A stretch of 64,000 bases of DNA from Nocardioides renjunii (GCF_034661175.1 NZ_CP141058.1:3968001-4032000); one strand, 5' to 3'. Numbered from the stretch's first letter, positions 9,351 through 18,584 are shown. A program made the numbers and translations. The notes: generated by a model from the sequence alone, not told the origin.

Positions 9351-10580
9351 TTACAGGATGGCGGAACCGCGGCTCGCGGGGTTTGCGCTCACCGGCGGAA
9401 GGGGGGCCAGAGCCTCTTCGAGCAGGGAGTCGATCTGGTCCACCGGTATCGACGTCTCACCCACCCGCAACTGTTCACCATTTGAGGCCTCAAGCTCGCG
9501 GCGCACATGGTGAGCGGCTCGCCGCGTCTCCGGCGTGGCAGTGGTCTTCTCCGGAGGTGGAGGCGTGGCACCGGTGGTCAGGTTCTGGCGAGTCGACACA
9601 ACCGCATATCCGAGCAGGACCAATCCGCTGATGATTCCGATTGCCTGGATAAATCCGTCGGTCGCAAACTCCGTATTGAGCACGGCTAGGAGAATGCTCG
9701 CGAGTTGACCAAAGGTGGCCGTGAGCGTCACGACGGCGCCGACAAGCAGGCCAGCACTCGTTACGTAGAGGCCTGAGGGGACACTGCCAGTTACGGCCTT
9801 GCCTCCGACCTTCGTGGCCGGCACTTCGGGGCACCGCCTGCGGAGGACCTGCACAATCATCGGGCTGAGTCCGACTAGCCCCAAGGACAGCGCGCTGACC
9901 ACGAGAGAAACAGCCAGAACGTCGGGTGTTTCGCCCTCGCCCAGCAGTGCCTCGGTGACCTTGTCGGCACCGAAGACAGCGGTTACGAGCGTCGTCAGAA
10001 CGGTCGCGTTGGTAGCCCACCCGTCGGCGAACTTCCACGTCGCATCAAGCCCTGGCAGTGGCATCCACCAGCCCTTCTTCTGGGCGTTGTCCGGGAGCCT
10101 CCACAGACTGAAGGTCAGTATCGCAACAAGCATCGACAGACCCGCACCGACCGCGTATGCGGTAATGGCGTCGTCCCAGTTAGGGCTAGGCGCGGAGGGG
10201 GGTTTGGCGACCAGCTTGAACGGATCGGGCGCGGTCGCAACCTCAACAACAAACGGCGTTCCCGCGGTCCTCTCGATGTCGCAGGCGGCAGAGAACGAGA
10301 TCTCGAATACCTCCTCGCGGTAGGGATTCAACTGGGCGCCATCTCCAGCGCTGACAGCGCATCCCTCCGCCGCGCCCGTCCCTGCCGAAGCCGTCACGTC
10401 GAGAGGATCAGGGCCCTGGTTCTGGAGTGAGACCTCCGCGGTGGCACCGTCGTCCGAGGCGGTCATCGAGATGGAGTCCTCGTCGCTCGTGAGTACAGGG
10501 GCGTCGTCGGCGAGCGCGGGCGGCCCGAACCACACGCCCATGAACACGATCATGCCGACTAGGACGACTCGTCTCAGCAC
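9351..10580 (-). CDS. Signal-peptide protein with extracellular domain and about five membrane helices
   Basis: Protein of 409 residues. A GTG at 10580 is preceded by a G-rich Shine-Dalgarno-like stretch and gives a good signal sequence (LRRVVLVGMIVF...PPALADD). An extracellular beta domain (about 28-135, two Cys) follows; its phrase VSLQNQGPDPLDVTASAG resembles domains that describe sequence repeats of the CARDB/Ig type. Membrane segments lie at about 150-172, 205-225, 232-255, 285-318 and 330-352, followed by a charged cytoplasmic tail containing LRVGETSIPVDQIDSLLEE. Alternative starts are ATG 10553 and ATG 10676. Function unknown. Confidence 0.65.
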   Translation of the reverse strand: MLRRVVLVGMIVFMGVWFGPPALADDAPVLTSDEDSISMTASDDGATAEVSLQNQGPDPLDVTASAGTGAAEGCAVSAGDGAQLNPYREEVFEISFSAACDIERTAGTPFVVEVATAPDPFKLVAKPPSAPSPNWDDAITAYAVGAGLSMLVAILTFSLWRLPDNAQKKGWWMPLPGLDATWKFADGWATNATVLTTLVTAVFGADKVTEALLGEGETPDVLAVSLVVSALSLGLVGLSPMIVQVLRRRCPEVPATKVGGKAVTGSVPSGLYVTSAGLLVGAVVTLTATFGQLASILLAVLNTEFATDGFIQAIGIISGLVLLGYAVVSTRQNLTTGATPPPPEKTTATPETRRAAHHVRRELEASNGEQLRVGETSIPVDQIDSLLEEALAPLPPVSANPASRGSAIL

Positions 10581-11048
10581 CGCGGACCCCCGTTGCTCCG
10601 TGGACCAAAGGTCCCGTCCACTGATGGTCGCGCCACATCTCGGCGTCAAGCAATACATGACACGCTCTAGCTTCATTGGAGGCAGGGTGGACTGGACCGC
10701 AGCACGTTTGGTTATAGCGCTGCGATGGCCAGGCCAGAGCGCACCGTCGTTGCGTGGGAGTTGGATCTGAGTTCCTTGAAATGACGTCAGGGAGAAACGG
10801 CTTGCACTGACTCCGGGCGCAACGGCGCCCGTTATAGCCCCCGGTCGCGCAGATTCAGCGGTGAGCAGATGTACCGCACCATGAAGCGGCTGGGTGACAT
10901 TGACGCGTACAAGCGGCGGTAAGACGCACTCATCCCGGCTGGTTCCGTGGTGAGTCCGCCACTTCCTCAATCTGCCTTGCAGAGAGCGCTCGGGACCGTG
11001 ACGATGGTTGTGCGGGGCGGTGGCAATTCCGCATCGCGAGGAGCAGGC
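10581..11048. other. Divergent intergenic region, possible gene remnant
   Basis: It should contain the promoters of both neighbours. A short frame ending in a stop near 10922 (...EQMYRTMKRLGDIDAYKRR) looks like a protein C-terminus but has no start or upstream domain, so it may be a remnant or chance. Nothing else was seen. Confidence 0.35.
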
Positions 11049-12212
11049 ATGTCACCGCACCCGGTACATCACCGATCGAGCACCAGCGTCGGGTCGCTGC
11101 GCCGCCGGCGTCCCCGCACGATCGCGACGCTCGGTCTGGCTCTTGTCATGTTCTGCGCGGCGGGGGGACCGGGCCCTGTGGTGTCGGCGTCACCGCCGGC
11201 GCGGCCGAGCGAAGCGGGCTGTGAACCGCGCATGCTCGTCTTGCAGGGGTTGACTTCGACCAGTGACGCCAGTGTTGATGCTGTAAGTGACAGCGGCTGG
11301 GTGGCCGGTACCTCATGGGAGGACGCGGCACCGCGCACTGCGGTGGTCTGGACGGACCCGGAACGGGTTATCGACACGGGGGTCGGTGGCGTGACGCTCC
11401 CCAATGGCAGCACCGTTACCGCTCGGGTGATTGACATGAACGAGGGCGGGACGGTCGCTATCGACCGGTTGACGTCGAGTCCAAGAGGCTCGGTCGTCGC
11501 GCAAGACGCCGTCGTCTGGAGCGAGGAAGACGGCGTCGCCGTGTTACCTACCTCGACATATCGGCCAGTCGCTTCCATTACGGCGATCAACGATGAAGGT
11601 CACGTACTCGGATGGGTCGCAAGTCTTAGGCACGGGAGTGTTCCCGTGGTCTGGAGGGACGGTCAGCGGTCGCGGCTCCCGGTCCCGCCGCAGGTCGAGG
11701 CGTATGCGAGCGACATCAACAATGATGACTTGGTCGTGGGAACGGCTCACAGTCGTGACTTCTCCGTGGGGTATTCATGGACATGGAGCGGCGGGCCCAA
11801 GCTCATACCGCTCCGTCCCACCGACACCACGGCAGCGGCGGACGCAACCGACATCAACGACTCCGGGCTCATCATCGGCGGGCAACACGTTGGGCCTGGA
11901 GACGGGATGCGGACCATTGTGTGGCGCAACCGAACTGCTTCCCCGCAACGCCTAATGCGCATACAGAGCGTCGACCTGCACAACAGCGGATACCTCGCGG
12001 CAGTTGAACCCGGTTTTCGTGGATACGGCGCGACGGCTTACGTCGGACACCGCCGCCGCGAGGGGGTCAAGGCGCAGCTCCCGCGACCGCCCGTTGCAGT
12101 GGGCTCTCGCGGGTGGACAAATGTGCGTGCGGCCGCAGTGCGCGCGGCCCCTCGAGCTTTGCGCCCCAAGGCGGCGTCACAGTCGGAGGCTTTGCTCAAG
12201 ACTTCGACGTGA
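11049..12212 (+). CDS. Secreted protein with HAF-type repeats
   Basis: Protein of 387 residues. GAGGAG lies 5 nt before the ATG at 11049, and a basic stretch (LRRRRPRT) plus hydrophobic core forms a long signal peptide ending near VVSASPPA. The mature part repeats the HAF-like unit: an AVVW / PVVW / TIVW strand followed by [IV]-N-[DE]-x-G-x-[VI]-x-G (INDEGHVLGW, INNDDLVVGT, INDSGLIIGG, and more diverged copies at DAVSDSGWVAGT and IDMNEGGTVAI). HAF repeats describe extracellular proteins of unknown role. The C-terminus (from about 335) is Arg/Ala-rich and may be unstructured. Confidence 0.75.
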   Translation: MSPHPVHHRSSTSVGSLRRRRPRTIATLGLALVMFCAAGGPGPVVSASPPARPSEAGCEPRMLVLQGLTSTSDASVDAVSDSGWVAGTSWEDAAPRTAVVWTDPERVIDTGVGGVTLPNGSTVTARVIDMNEGGTVAIDRLTSSPRGSVVAQDAVVWSEEDGVAVLPTSTYRPVASITAINDEGHVLGWVASLRHGSVPVVWRDGQRSRLPVPPQVEAYASDINNDDLVVGTAHSRDFSVGYSWTWSGGPKLIPLRPTDTTAAADATDINDSGLIIGGQHVGPGDGMRTIVWRNRTASPQRLMRIQSVDLHNSGYLAAVEPGFRGYGATAYVGHRRREGVKAQLPRPPVAVGSRGWTNVRAAAVRAAPRALRPKAASQSEALLKTST

Positions 12213-12617
12213 TGATCTCCCAAGCGATCCTTTGGACCTGCAGTCAAGGTTGGCTGAATCGCTGAAAGCCCAGGGACCAGGCGTGACGACGCGCCGATGC
12301 GAGGCGCGACGCGCGGACGTGCGGCGGCGCGCATTTGGCCCGCCGCTGGGAGCGGGCACTGCGCCGCTGGCCATACTGCGCGCATAGCCATCCGTGATGG
12401 GCCCACCCTCACGAGCCAGATGCCTCCAAGCAACCAGCCGAGCTGGCCGCCGACGGACCCGTCATCGTGACCGCAACGGTGCTCGCGAACCGACCTCGGC
12501 GTCGCAGTACATCCCCAACAACGGCGTGACAATGCCTGACGCGATTGCTGGTCCGGACGCGGCGGAATGACTCATCTTGCGAGCGTCGTTCGCTGGATGG
12601 GACAAGGATGTGCAGTT
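12213..12617. other. Intergenic stretch without a convincing gene
   Basis: Frames on both strands are Arg/Ala/Pro-rich and look spurious. It holds one copy (12559-12569) of the recurring GCGGCGGAATG motif, whose flanks resemble those of the copy at 7517. Confidence 0.4.
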
Positions 12618-13229
12618 ATGGCCTCGGACTCCCCGCTCGCGCACGCGCTGATCGACCTCGCTGGAGTGAGGCACACCCACGCTGACGCTGGCGAACTGGT
12701 TCCGAAGGCGGCTGGTCTCTACGCCTTCTACGGCGACGACCAGGCGTGGTCAGACCTCGACTTGTCTCCCGCGTTCGACGATCAACCGCTCTACGTCGGC
12801 AAGGCCGAGAGCAGTCTGAACGGCCGTGACGTCAGTACTCACTTCGCGACCGGCAAGACTGGCTCTTCGACCGTGCGCCGCAGTCTTGCCGCGCTATTGA
12901 GGACCCAGTTCGACCTAGTGGCGGTGCCGCGGAACTTGGTGCGACCTGACGGCAGCGCAAACTACTCGCTTGAGCCCGCGGGCGACGAACGACTGAGCCG
13001 ATGGATGGGGGAACGCCTGCTATTGGCGACCTGGGTCAAGCCGCAACATGTCCTGCTTGATGAGGTCGAAACCGCGGCACTCCTGCGGCTCCGGCCGCCC
13101 CTTAATCTCGACAAGGTCGGTGAGCCGCGCGAGCGGCTGCGCCAGGCCCGACGCGCCATGGCGGCCGAATCGAGGAAGTGGACCGTCGGTTGGGAGGCGA
13201 GTTCGCCGCGGCCGAAAGAGCAGCCGTAG
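12618..13229 (+). CDS. GIY-YIG nuclease-like protein
   Basis: Protein of 203 residues with the GIY-YIG layout: a GLYAFYGDD strand (about 33-41), then PLYVGKAESSLNGRDVSTHF (about 58-77) carrying the 'YIG'-equivalent YVGK and the catalytic-type Arg in NGRD. A helix (STVRRSLAALLR), a Glu-containing segment (DERLSRWMGERL) and a terminal PPLNLDK complete the domain. GIY-YIG domains cleave one DNA strand and occur in repair, restriction and mobile-element enzymes; no extra DNA-binding domain is present here. The ATG at 12618 has AAGGA 8-10 nt upstream. The neighbours suggest an accessory or defence role; this is inference. Confidence 0.7.
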   Translation: MASDSPLAHALIDLAGVRHTHADAGELVPKAAGLYAFYGDDQAWSDLDLSPAFDDQPLYVGKAESSLNGRDVSTHFATGKTGSSTVRRSLAALLRTQFDLVAVPRNLVRPDGSANYSLEPAGDERLSRWMGERLLLATWVKPQHVLLDEVETAALLRLRPPLNLDKVGEPRERLRQARRAMAAESRKWTVGWEASSPRPKEQP

Positions 13230-13254
13230 CCAACTGGCGGCGGCGTGACGCACT

Positions 13255-13983
13255 TCAATGGTTGCCGCGGGCAGGTCGAATCGAGGCGTGGAGCCGATGC
13301 ACGTCCTCTCGAACCGCTACGGCAACTGGGCTGTCGTTCACATCGCCGTTTCGAGTGAAGATCACTGCGCGGACTGGCTCATCATCCTCTCCGAGGACAC
13401 GAATCACTTCTGCCGCGGTCGCGTCTAGACGTAGCGAGACAGCGACTTCACTTGGCTCAGCGAAGTCATGGAGTCGGCTCACCGGCGTAGTCAGACGTAC
13501 TTCGTCTCCGTGCGCAAGCTCATGGGCCAGCCAACGACCGATCGCGTTCGTCGTTAGCAGCCCGACATAGGTGTCGCCGTCATAGATCGGAAACTGAGAG
13601 AAGTCCGCTTGAACATGGGCCAGGACTGTCGCCAAGGCGTCGGCTGGTGAGACGGACCGAATGGGAAACCGCTCTAGAAGATCCAACGCCCGGGGCGGTT
13701 GCTGCAGGTGGTCCAACAATCGTCTGGCCTCATCGATTGTCGTTTGGTGCGGCGTCGCTATTGGGCTGCCTTGTCGATAGGCCTCATGGCTCAGAGCGTT
13801 CCGGAGATCTGCAAGAGCAATCAGGGCCGTGTATTGATCCTCTGTCAGTGCGCCGGCCATACGCGAGGATTCGGCCAGCGTCTTGAGCGGCGTGAACTTT
13901 CGCCCTCGCATACTGAAGGCCAACACGGATTCGATGCTTGCAATGACATCGAGAAACTCCCGGGCGGGGTCACGATCAGTCAT
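13255..13983 (-). CDS. HEPN-like / CBS-domain protein
   Basis: Protein of 242 residues in two parts. The N-terminal helical part contains ALADLRNALSHEAY with the HEPN-type Rx4H signature (Arg61-Asn62...His66). The C-terminal part (about 95-225) is a CBS pair: PIRSVSPADALATVLAHV...FPIYDGDTYVGLLTTNAIGRWL, then DATAAEVIRVLGEDDEPVRAVIFTRNG. CBS pairs bind adenosyl nucleotides and usually gate an attached activity; HEPN domains with this motif are often RNases in toxins and defence proteins. A nucleotide-controlled RNase is therefore a hypothesis. It converges on the GIY-YIG gene with a 25-nt gap. The ATG at 13983 is preferred over an upstream ATG at 14025. Confidence 0.6.
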   Translation of the reverse strand: MTDRDPAREFLDVIASIESVLAFSMRGRKFTPLKTLAESSRMAGALTEDQYTALIALADLRNALSHEAYRQGSPIATPHQTTIDEARRLLDHLQQPPRALDLLERFPIRSVSPADALATVLAHVQADFSQFPIYDGDTYVGLLTTNAIGRWLAHELAHGDEVRLTTPVSRLHDFAEPSEVAVSLRLDATAAEVIRVLGEDDEPVRAVIFTRNGDVNDSPVAVAVREDVHRLHASIRPARGNH

Positions 13984-14291
13984 CTGCTGCGCCCACGGGG
14001 GGGATGTGCGCGTTCCTGTAGACATCGACAGCCAGCGACGCAACAGTTTTCACGCTTGGCGTGGTGGCCGATCCCCTGACCGCTCGCAACGCCTCGACGG
14101 GCGTTGGTGCTCTGGCCGAGATGACGCCGCAAGCGACGGGTTGGCGTGCGATGAGACGCAGTGTGTCGCTTGCGGGGCGTGGCGACCTGCGGGCGCGTCT
14201 GGGGCGAGGCACCCAAGACATGCACGTGCGCCAACCGAGTTGTACCCCCGAGTTGGTGCACGACGGCTCCCGCCGCAGCACTCAGGTGGAC
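13984..14291. other. Intergenic stretch without a convincing gene
   Basis: It lies upstream of the HEPN-CBS gene and downstream of a lipoprotein gene on the same strand. Overlapping frames on both strands look spurious. No repeat or terminator was recognised. Confidence 0.4.
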
Positions 14292-14672
14292 TCACCGGGG
14301 ACATAAGGAGAGGCCAAGGTCGATCAGCGGGCCGATGTCCTTCTTCGTTCCGCCCAGAGCCGTGCTGTCAGACCAGATCTTGCGAATGTTGACGTATTTC
14401 CGTGTCGACATGGCGCTGCCATTAACGGCGTACTCGAGCCCGTTTGGCGCAGTGAAGACAACTTCGCTAGCGCCCACGCATCGGAGCGCGCCCCTCTGTA
14501 CGTCGAGCGGCCACTCTTTACCCATGCTGTCGCGAGAGACGTTAACGCTCCGAGGTTCGGTCTGACCCTCGTCTGGTGTGCATGCGGTCGATCCCACAAG
14601 CAGGAGACTGGCCGCAAGTACCACGACGCTATGGCGCGTGGGACGTCGACCGCTGGGGCGTCGGGTCATCAT
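14292..14672 (-). CDS. DUF2511-like (YebY-type) lipoprotein
   Basis: Protein of 126 residues with a lipoprotein signal (lipobox GSTAC, Cys31). The mature domain follows the DUF2511 pattern known from E. coli YebY: KEWPLDVQRGALRC, then VVFTAPNGLEYAVNGSA, then IRKIWSD, ending in DLGLSLCPR. Two Cys (in LRCVG and LSLCPR) fit the family's disulfide. The family is periplasmic or surface located; YebY has been linked to copper supply, which I mention only as family context. It lies 6 nt downstream of the RusA-like gene and may share its transcript. Confidence 0.7.
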   Translation of the reverse strand: MMTRRPSGRRPTRHSVVVLAASLLLVGSTACTPDEGQTEPRSVNVSRDSMGKEWPLDVQRGALRCVGASEVVFTAPNGLEYAVNGSAMSTRKYVNIRKIWSDSTALGGTKKDIGPLIDLGLSLCPR

Positions 14673-14678
14673 TACTCG

Positions 14679-15443
14679 CTACGACGAGCGACCGAAGCGT
14701 CTGCGAAGAGGACCAACCCATCGGCTCGTCATCGCGTTCTTGACCGGGCCAGTAGTCACCTCAGAAATGCGCCACCAGTAGGCGAGCCGGACGTCGTGAC
14801 CGATGTGCGCGTTCCAAGTTCTGTGCAGGCCCAATTCGGTGATGCGGCCGTCGTCTGGTCCGAAGGGCCGGTCGGGACGTGGGGTACCGAGAAGGGGACC
14901 GAGCGCGTCGATCGCGGGCTTCCAGAGCGAAGTCCAGTTGCGACCAGGCGCGAACTCGAAGGCCACGTCCAAGGCTACTGGAACGCCGGGCGACATGTCC
15001 GGGCGTACATCAGCGCAGGCGCGGTGAATGCGCTCCTTCCAAGCACGGTGTTCATAATTCCCAGAGACTCGGAGCTCGAGGCTAGGTTCAGGGCCAGGAT
15101 TGACGGGGGACGTCGGTCCGCACCGCAACACGGACTCAGTCTGAACGGCCTTGGTCCCAAACACGGCGCAGAACCGATGGCGTCTGAGACAATTCGCGAC
15201 CGGTAGAAGGTAGTTATCCAAGTCGCGGTCAACTATCAGTTGCCTTCGCGGAAGACCGACGGTCAGTTCGATGGCCAAGTTGCCGTCCATGCCGGCAAGC
15301 CCGGCTTGCACGATCGAATCCACCTGTTCGAGGTAGGCCTTCAAGCGCACCTGGTCCGGGTGTTCCGCGCTGTTCCAACTCGCGAGCCTTGGCTGCGGAA
15401 TCCGCAAAGGCGCGGTGGTGGGTCGCTCAAACCGCGTGGGCAC
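14679..15443 (-). CDS. Protein with RusA-like features, function uncertain
   Basis: Protein of 254 residues, not confidently assigned. Two segments resemble halves of the RusA Holliday-junction resolvase pattern: IVDRDLDNYLLPVANCL (about 70-86) and LWKPAIDALGPLLG...FGPDDGRITELGLHRT (about 172-209). In RusA, Asp residues in such DxDN and DD positions bind the metal at the junction. The two segments may form one RusA-like fold or a duplicated one. No signal or membrane segment. The DUF2511-like lipoprotein starts 6 nt downstream. The start could be moved to internal codons without affecting the motifs. Confidence 0.5.
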   Translation of the reverse strand: MPTRFERPTTAPLRIPQPRLASWNSAEHPDQVRLKAYLEQVDSIVQAGLAGMDGNLAIELTVGLPRRQLIVDRDLDNYLLPVANCLRRHRFCAVFGTKAVQTESVLRCGPTSPVNPGPEPSLELRVSGNYEHRAWKERIHRACADVRPDMSPGVPVALDVAFEFAPGRNWTSLWKPAIDALGPLLGTPRPDRPFGPDDGRITELGLHRTWNAHIGHDVRLAYWWRISEVTTGPVKNAMTSRWVGPLRRRFGRSS

Positions 15444-15681
15444 TCAACCACGGTACGACGCTGACCGGTTACAAAATCAAGACCGTCAGCGGCGAGGTGA
15501 CCAGACTGTGGGGCGCGGACGGCAGGGGCCGCAGCGTGTCTGGCCAGGCGGGGCACGGGCCGACCGAGGCGGCTCGACCCGAAAGGAACTGGGAGATGTG
15601 CGCGGAAGCGGCGGATTGACGCACCGAACGATGCGCCAGCTGACGTGTGGTGCTGTCAACTGGCAAACACGGTGTCGTGGA

Positions 15682-17157
15682 CTATCTGGACCTGCCCGAC
15701 CGAGTTGTGACTCGCGGGACGGCGACTGTGGCGATGCACACCTCCACGAGTCTTCCGTCGACTCGATAGGTGTGGTGCGGCCAAGCCTCTACAGGTCCAT
15801 CGGATGCGCCTGCGAAGCCGGCAGCCTGGGTCGCCCATTCCCTTGTGCTTCGTTCACCTACAGAGAAATCTTGCTGCCGACACAGGGATAGCAGGACGGC
15901 CTGCGTAGACCGTGCCGTGAGGTACCGAAAGATCTGGTCTTCGAGAGCTTCGCGAATGTCTGCTTGAGCGTCTGCGAACTTGGACTCGCACAGGAAGACC
16001 TCAGCCGGCCCGGATCCTTCGGCAAGAACGTTTGCAGAGACGTGAATGTCGACCCTGCCGCTTCGCGAGAACACCTCGCGCCCGGCGTGAGGCATGGTCG
16101 CGTTCAGTGTGGCGGCCAAAAGGTCGCTGATCGAGTCCTCATCTAGGTGGCCGAAGCCGCGTGGGTTACGTTCGACCGCGTCTGCCCACGTTCGAATGGC
16201 TCGGAGTACCTCGGCGAACGACTTGGGGCTGAGTCGGTAGCTCATCTCACGCAGGTCAAGGTCAGTGGAAGCGGCGCTTGCTTCGCTTGCTGTGTTAGTG
16301 ACTTCCACCGTGCGTGCGTCGGCTTCTTCGGAGGCGCCAACCTGTCCGTCGTCGACCAGCGTCTCGATGGGATGCGCCTCGACCACAGCCTCCTCAAGTT
16401 CGAGCGGAGCGCCTGCCCACTCCGGTGGCACAGTCAGGTCCTTCAGCAACTCCGTTCGGTTGATCAGCACCCGACGGCGCTCTGCAAGCACCGCGCGCGC
16501 GAGCGTAGGTAGCTCGATCTCAAAGTAGTCACGCGCCTGCAAAACGATCTCGTCGAAGATCGCCCTCATTTCCTGACATCGTTCCCTGATGAGAGGTTCT
16601 AGGCCGCCGGAGCTTGCGAGGGCTTCTTCCTCCTCGGGCGTGAGATCTACGAAGGTGTAAATCGCCCACTGGTGCTGGTCGAGATCAACGAGGTGGAGTT
16701 GCCACGTTGGCTGGAGACGCCAGTACTCCTTGGCGTCATCGTCAGAGGCACTCGCAAGACTGGCGTAGCCGCCAATGCGCTCCATAAGTTCGTGGTGTAC
16801 CGACCTAAGAGACTGCTCGCTCTTGTCGGGCCAATACCCGAGCATCTCGATGTCCCCGGACACGGGAAACTTGACCCAGAAACGGGTCGTGGCGGCTCGC
16901 ACGCCTTGACCGACGTGCCTGAGCTCGCCCCCTTGCTCAACAACGCTGGCAGACTGCAACTGTCCGAGCTGCGGGTACTCAGGACGCACCTCCGCTAGGC
17001 GCTGATCGAGGGCAGCCTCGACGGCGTCAAGCTGGTCGAGAGACCGGGTCGTTCGAATCTCTTGGAGCAGGCCCCGCGCCTCGGGTCGCCCCTGCAGGTG
17101 GTTCGAGAGCGAGCGCTCTTCGCGCATGAACTCGGTGAACAGGCCCTGGTCGCTCAT
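15682..17157 (-). CDS. Large protein with C-terminal PD-(D/E)xK-type nuclease domain
   Basis: Protein of 491 residues. The N-terminal ~300 residues are charged and partly helical without a recognised domain. The C-terminus has a nuclease-like core: a helix with DEDSISDLLAATLNA (339-353), then E361...D370 in SRSGRVDIHV, then E391-S-K393 in VFLCESKFAD, then ALEDQIFRYL and the strand AVLLSL. This is the E-D-(20 aa)-ExK layout of restriction-like PD-(D/E)xK enzymes and of restriction-endonuclease-like defence proteins. The role of the N-terminus, possibly substrate sensing, is unknown. It is a single gene divergent from the HEPN membrane protein at 17661. Confidence 0.65.
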   Translation of the reverse strand: MSDQGLFTEFMREERSLSNHLQGRPEARGLLQEIRTTRSLDQLDAVEAALDQRLAEVRPEYPQLGQLQSASVVEQGGELRHVGQGVRAATTRFWVKFPVSGDIEMLGYWPDKSEQSLRSVHHELMERIGGYASLASASDDDAKEYWRLQPTWQLHLVDLDQHQWAIYTFVDLTPEEEEALASSGGLEPLIRERCQEMRAIFDEIVLQARDYFEIELPTLARAVLAERRRVLINRTELLKDLTVPPEWAGAPLELEEAVVEAHPIETLVDDGQVGASEEADARTVEVTNTASEASAASTDLDLREMSYRLSPKSFAEVLRAIRTWADAVERNPRGFGHLDEDSISDLLAATLNATMPHAGREVFSRSGRVDIHVSANVLAEGSGPAEVFLCESKFADAQADIREALEDQIFRYLTARSTQAVLLSLCRQQDFSVGERSTREWATQAAGFAGASDGPVEAWPHHTYRVDGRLVEVCIATVAVPRVTTRSGRSR

Positions 17158-17660
17158 GTGGGTAGTCTCTCGTGCGTTCGGTCAGAGATCGGCACGAGGC
17201 TGCCTTAATATTTCTGACAGGACTGGAGATGTCAGCCAGCGGCACGCAACCTCTCCTACTAGGTCTGCTCGACAGTTCGGCGTTTCGCTCGTCTTTGTGC
17301 ACCCCCTATAAGCAATCGGCGGCGGATGAGCGCGTCCACTCCCACCTCCACCGCTGCAGCGTCGCGAGCGACTGGCATGGCGCAGGATGTGCAATCTCTA
17401 GAACGCCTCGTCGATAGACGGACGATCCGATGGAGGCGGCGCCCCCAATACGTCGGGAGTGGGCGGCGCATTCACCTGCGGCAAAGCACAAGCCGGTCAG
17501 GTCGCCGCCGTCAGCTACAGCGGCCGAGTGCCTGGTTCTGCTGGGGCAGCCTCCTCGTCAAGCGGGTCGCGCCCGCTGGCAAGGACGGTCCCATCGCGAA
17601 ACCGGGTCTTGACGTGTTGGGACTAGTCTCCTCGCCGTCTGTCTGTTTGGGTTGGGGATC
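17158..17660. other. Divergent intergenic region
   Basis: About 500 nt between the nuclease-like gene and the HEPN membrane gene. Candidate frames (for example plus strand 17326-17706) are Arg/Ser-rich and look spurious. Promoters for both neighbours must lie here; none was assignable. Confidence 0.4.
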
Positions 17661-18584
17661 ATGCGGGGGACTACGGGGCGAGAGCGTCTTCTGCTCGCGT
17701 ACTTAGGTGCGCTCGGCCTCGGGATATACGTCGTGGCCTGGGATCTGGATTGGAGTTCCGTGGAGTCTAACGACGTTATGCTTTGGGCGCGACTGATCTT
17801 GGACTACGTCAAAGCCTTGGCTTGGCCGCTGGTGGTCGGGCTCATTGTCTACGCATTTCGCGAGAAGATCGCCGATAAGATTGGCGACCTGAAGGATGCG
17901 AAGACCCCCATCGGTGAGGCCAGCTTCTTTGACCGTGAGGCAAGGGAAGTGGAAGCGAAGGCTGACCGCGCGGCGGACCGCCAGCAAGAAGGGACGCCGC
18001 CACAGTCCGATCCACAAGCAGGCGCAGGAGCGACTTCGAAACCAAGCGGGCAGGCGGAGCCTAGGGATCCTGGGTCGGCAGACGCGCGCAAACAAAACGA
18101 AAGACACAGGGAATTCGTTCAGCGGGAGGCCGACCGACGCATGCTGACGCGTGCATGGGTCGAGTTGCGCGAGATGCGTTACGACACGGCACATTCCATC
18201 GCTGCGACCGCGCCCACGGCTGCTGTGATGCTGGCCTACGCGAACTTGGAGCGAGCGGTGCGGTCGGCGTGGACGATCACGAAGGTAGAAGAACCGAAGA
18301 CGTTCTCAATCACTCGCCTAGTGAAGGACCTCACCGAGACCGGTCTGGACGCTGAGTTCTGGGCTGTCTCCCGATCGCTAATGAACTTGCGAAACAAGGT
18401 TGCTCACGAAGGCGCAGAGGTATCGGTTATCGGATCATTCGACTTTATCGGAGCGTGTGAGCGACTCACTGCAGCTTTGGAGGCGAATGCAACCTCGAAG
18501 CTCATGCACCCCTCTCGGAACCACCTGACGAGCGACCTTCTGGAGACGATGCGGGCGGATGGCCACAGCCGGACCGAGACCTGA
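17661..18584 (+). CDS. Membrane-anchored protein with HEPN/DUF4145-like domain
   Basis: Protein of 307 residues. Two N-terminal membrane helices (about 8-27 and 51-66) are followed by a basic/acidic linker and a low-complexity Gln/Pro/Gly stretch (105-140). A C-terminal helical domain (about 150-300) contains TAAVMLAYANLERAVRSAW and then LMNLRNKVAHEGAEV with the HEPN-type R-N-x3-H (Arg244...His249). This matches DUF4145-like HEPN domains. Anchoring an RNase-type domain at the membrane is a feature of several abortive-infection proteins, but here the enzymatic role is inference. The ATG at 17661 is used; a TTG 9 nt upstream is also possible. Confidence 0.65.
   Translation: MRGTTGRERLLLAYLGALGLGIYVVAWDLDWSSVESNDVMLWARLILDYVKALAWPLVVGLIVYAFREKIADKIGDLKDAKTPIGEASFFDREAREVEAKADRAADRQQEGTPPQSDPQAGAGATSKPSGQAEPRDPGSADARKQNERHREFVQREADRRMLTRAWVELREMRYDTAHSIAATAPTAAVMLAYANLERAVRSAWTITKVEEPKTFSITRLVKDLTETGLDAEFWAVSRSLMNLRNKVAHEGAEVSVIGSFDFIGACERLTAALEANATSKLMHPSRNHLTSDLLETMRADGHSRTET

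Noticed and set aside
10760-10922. Gene remnant ending in EQMYRTMKRLGDIDAYKRR
   Set aside because: No start, domain or homologous pattern is visible; it may be chance, so it is only mentioned under the intergenic entry.
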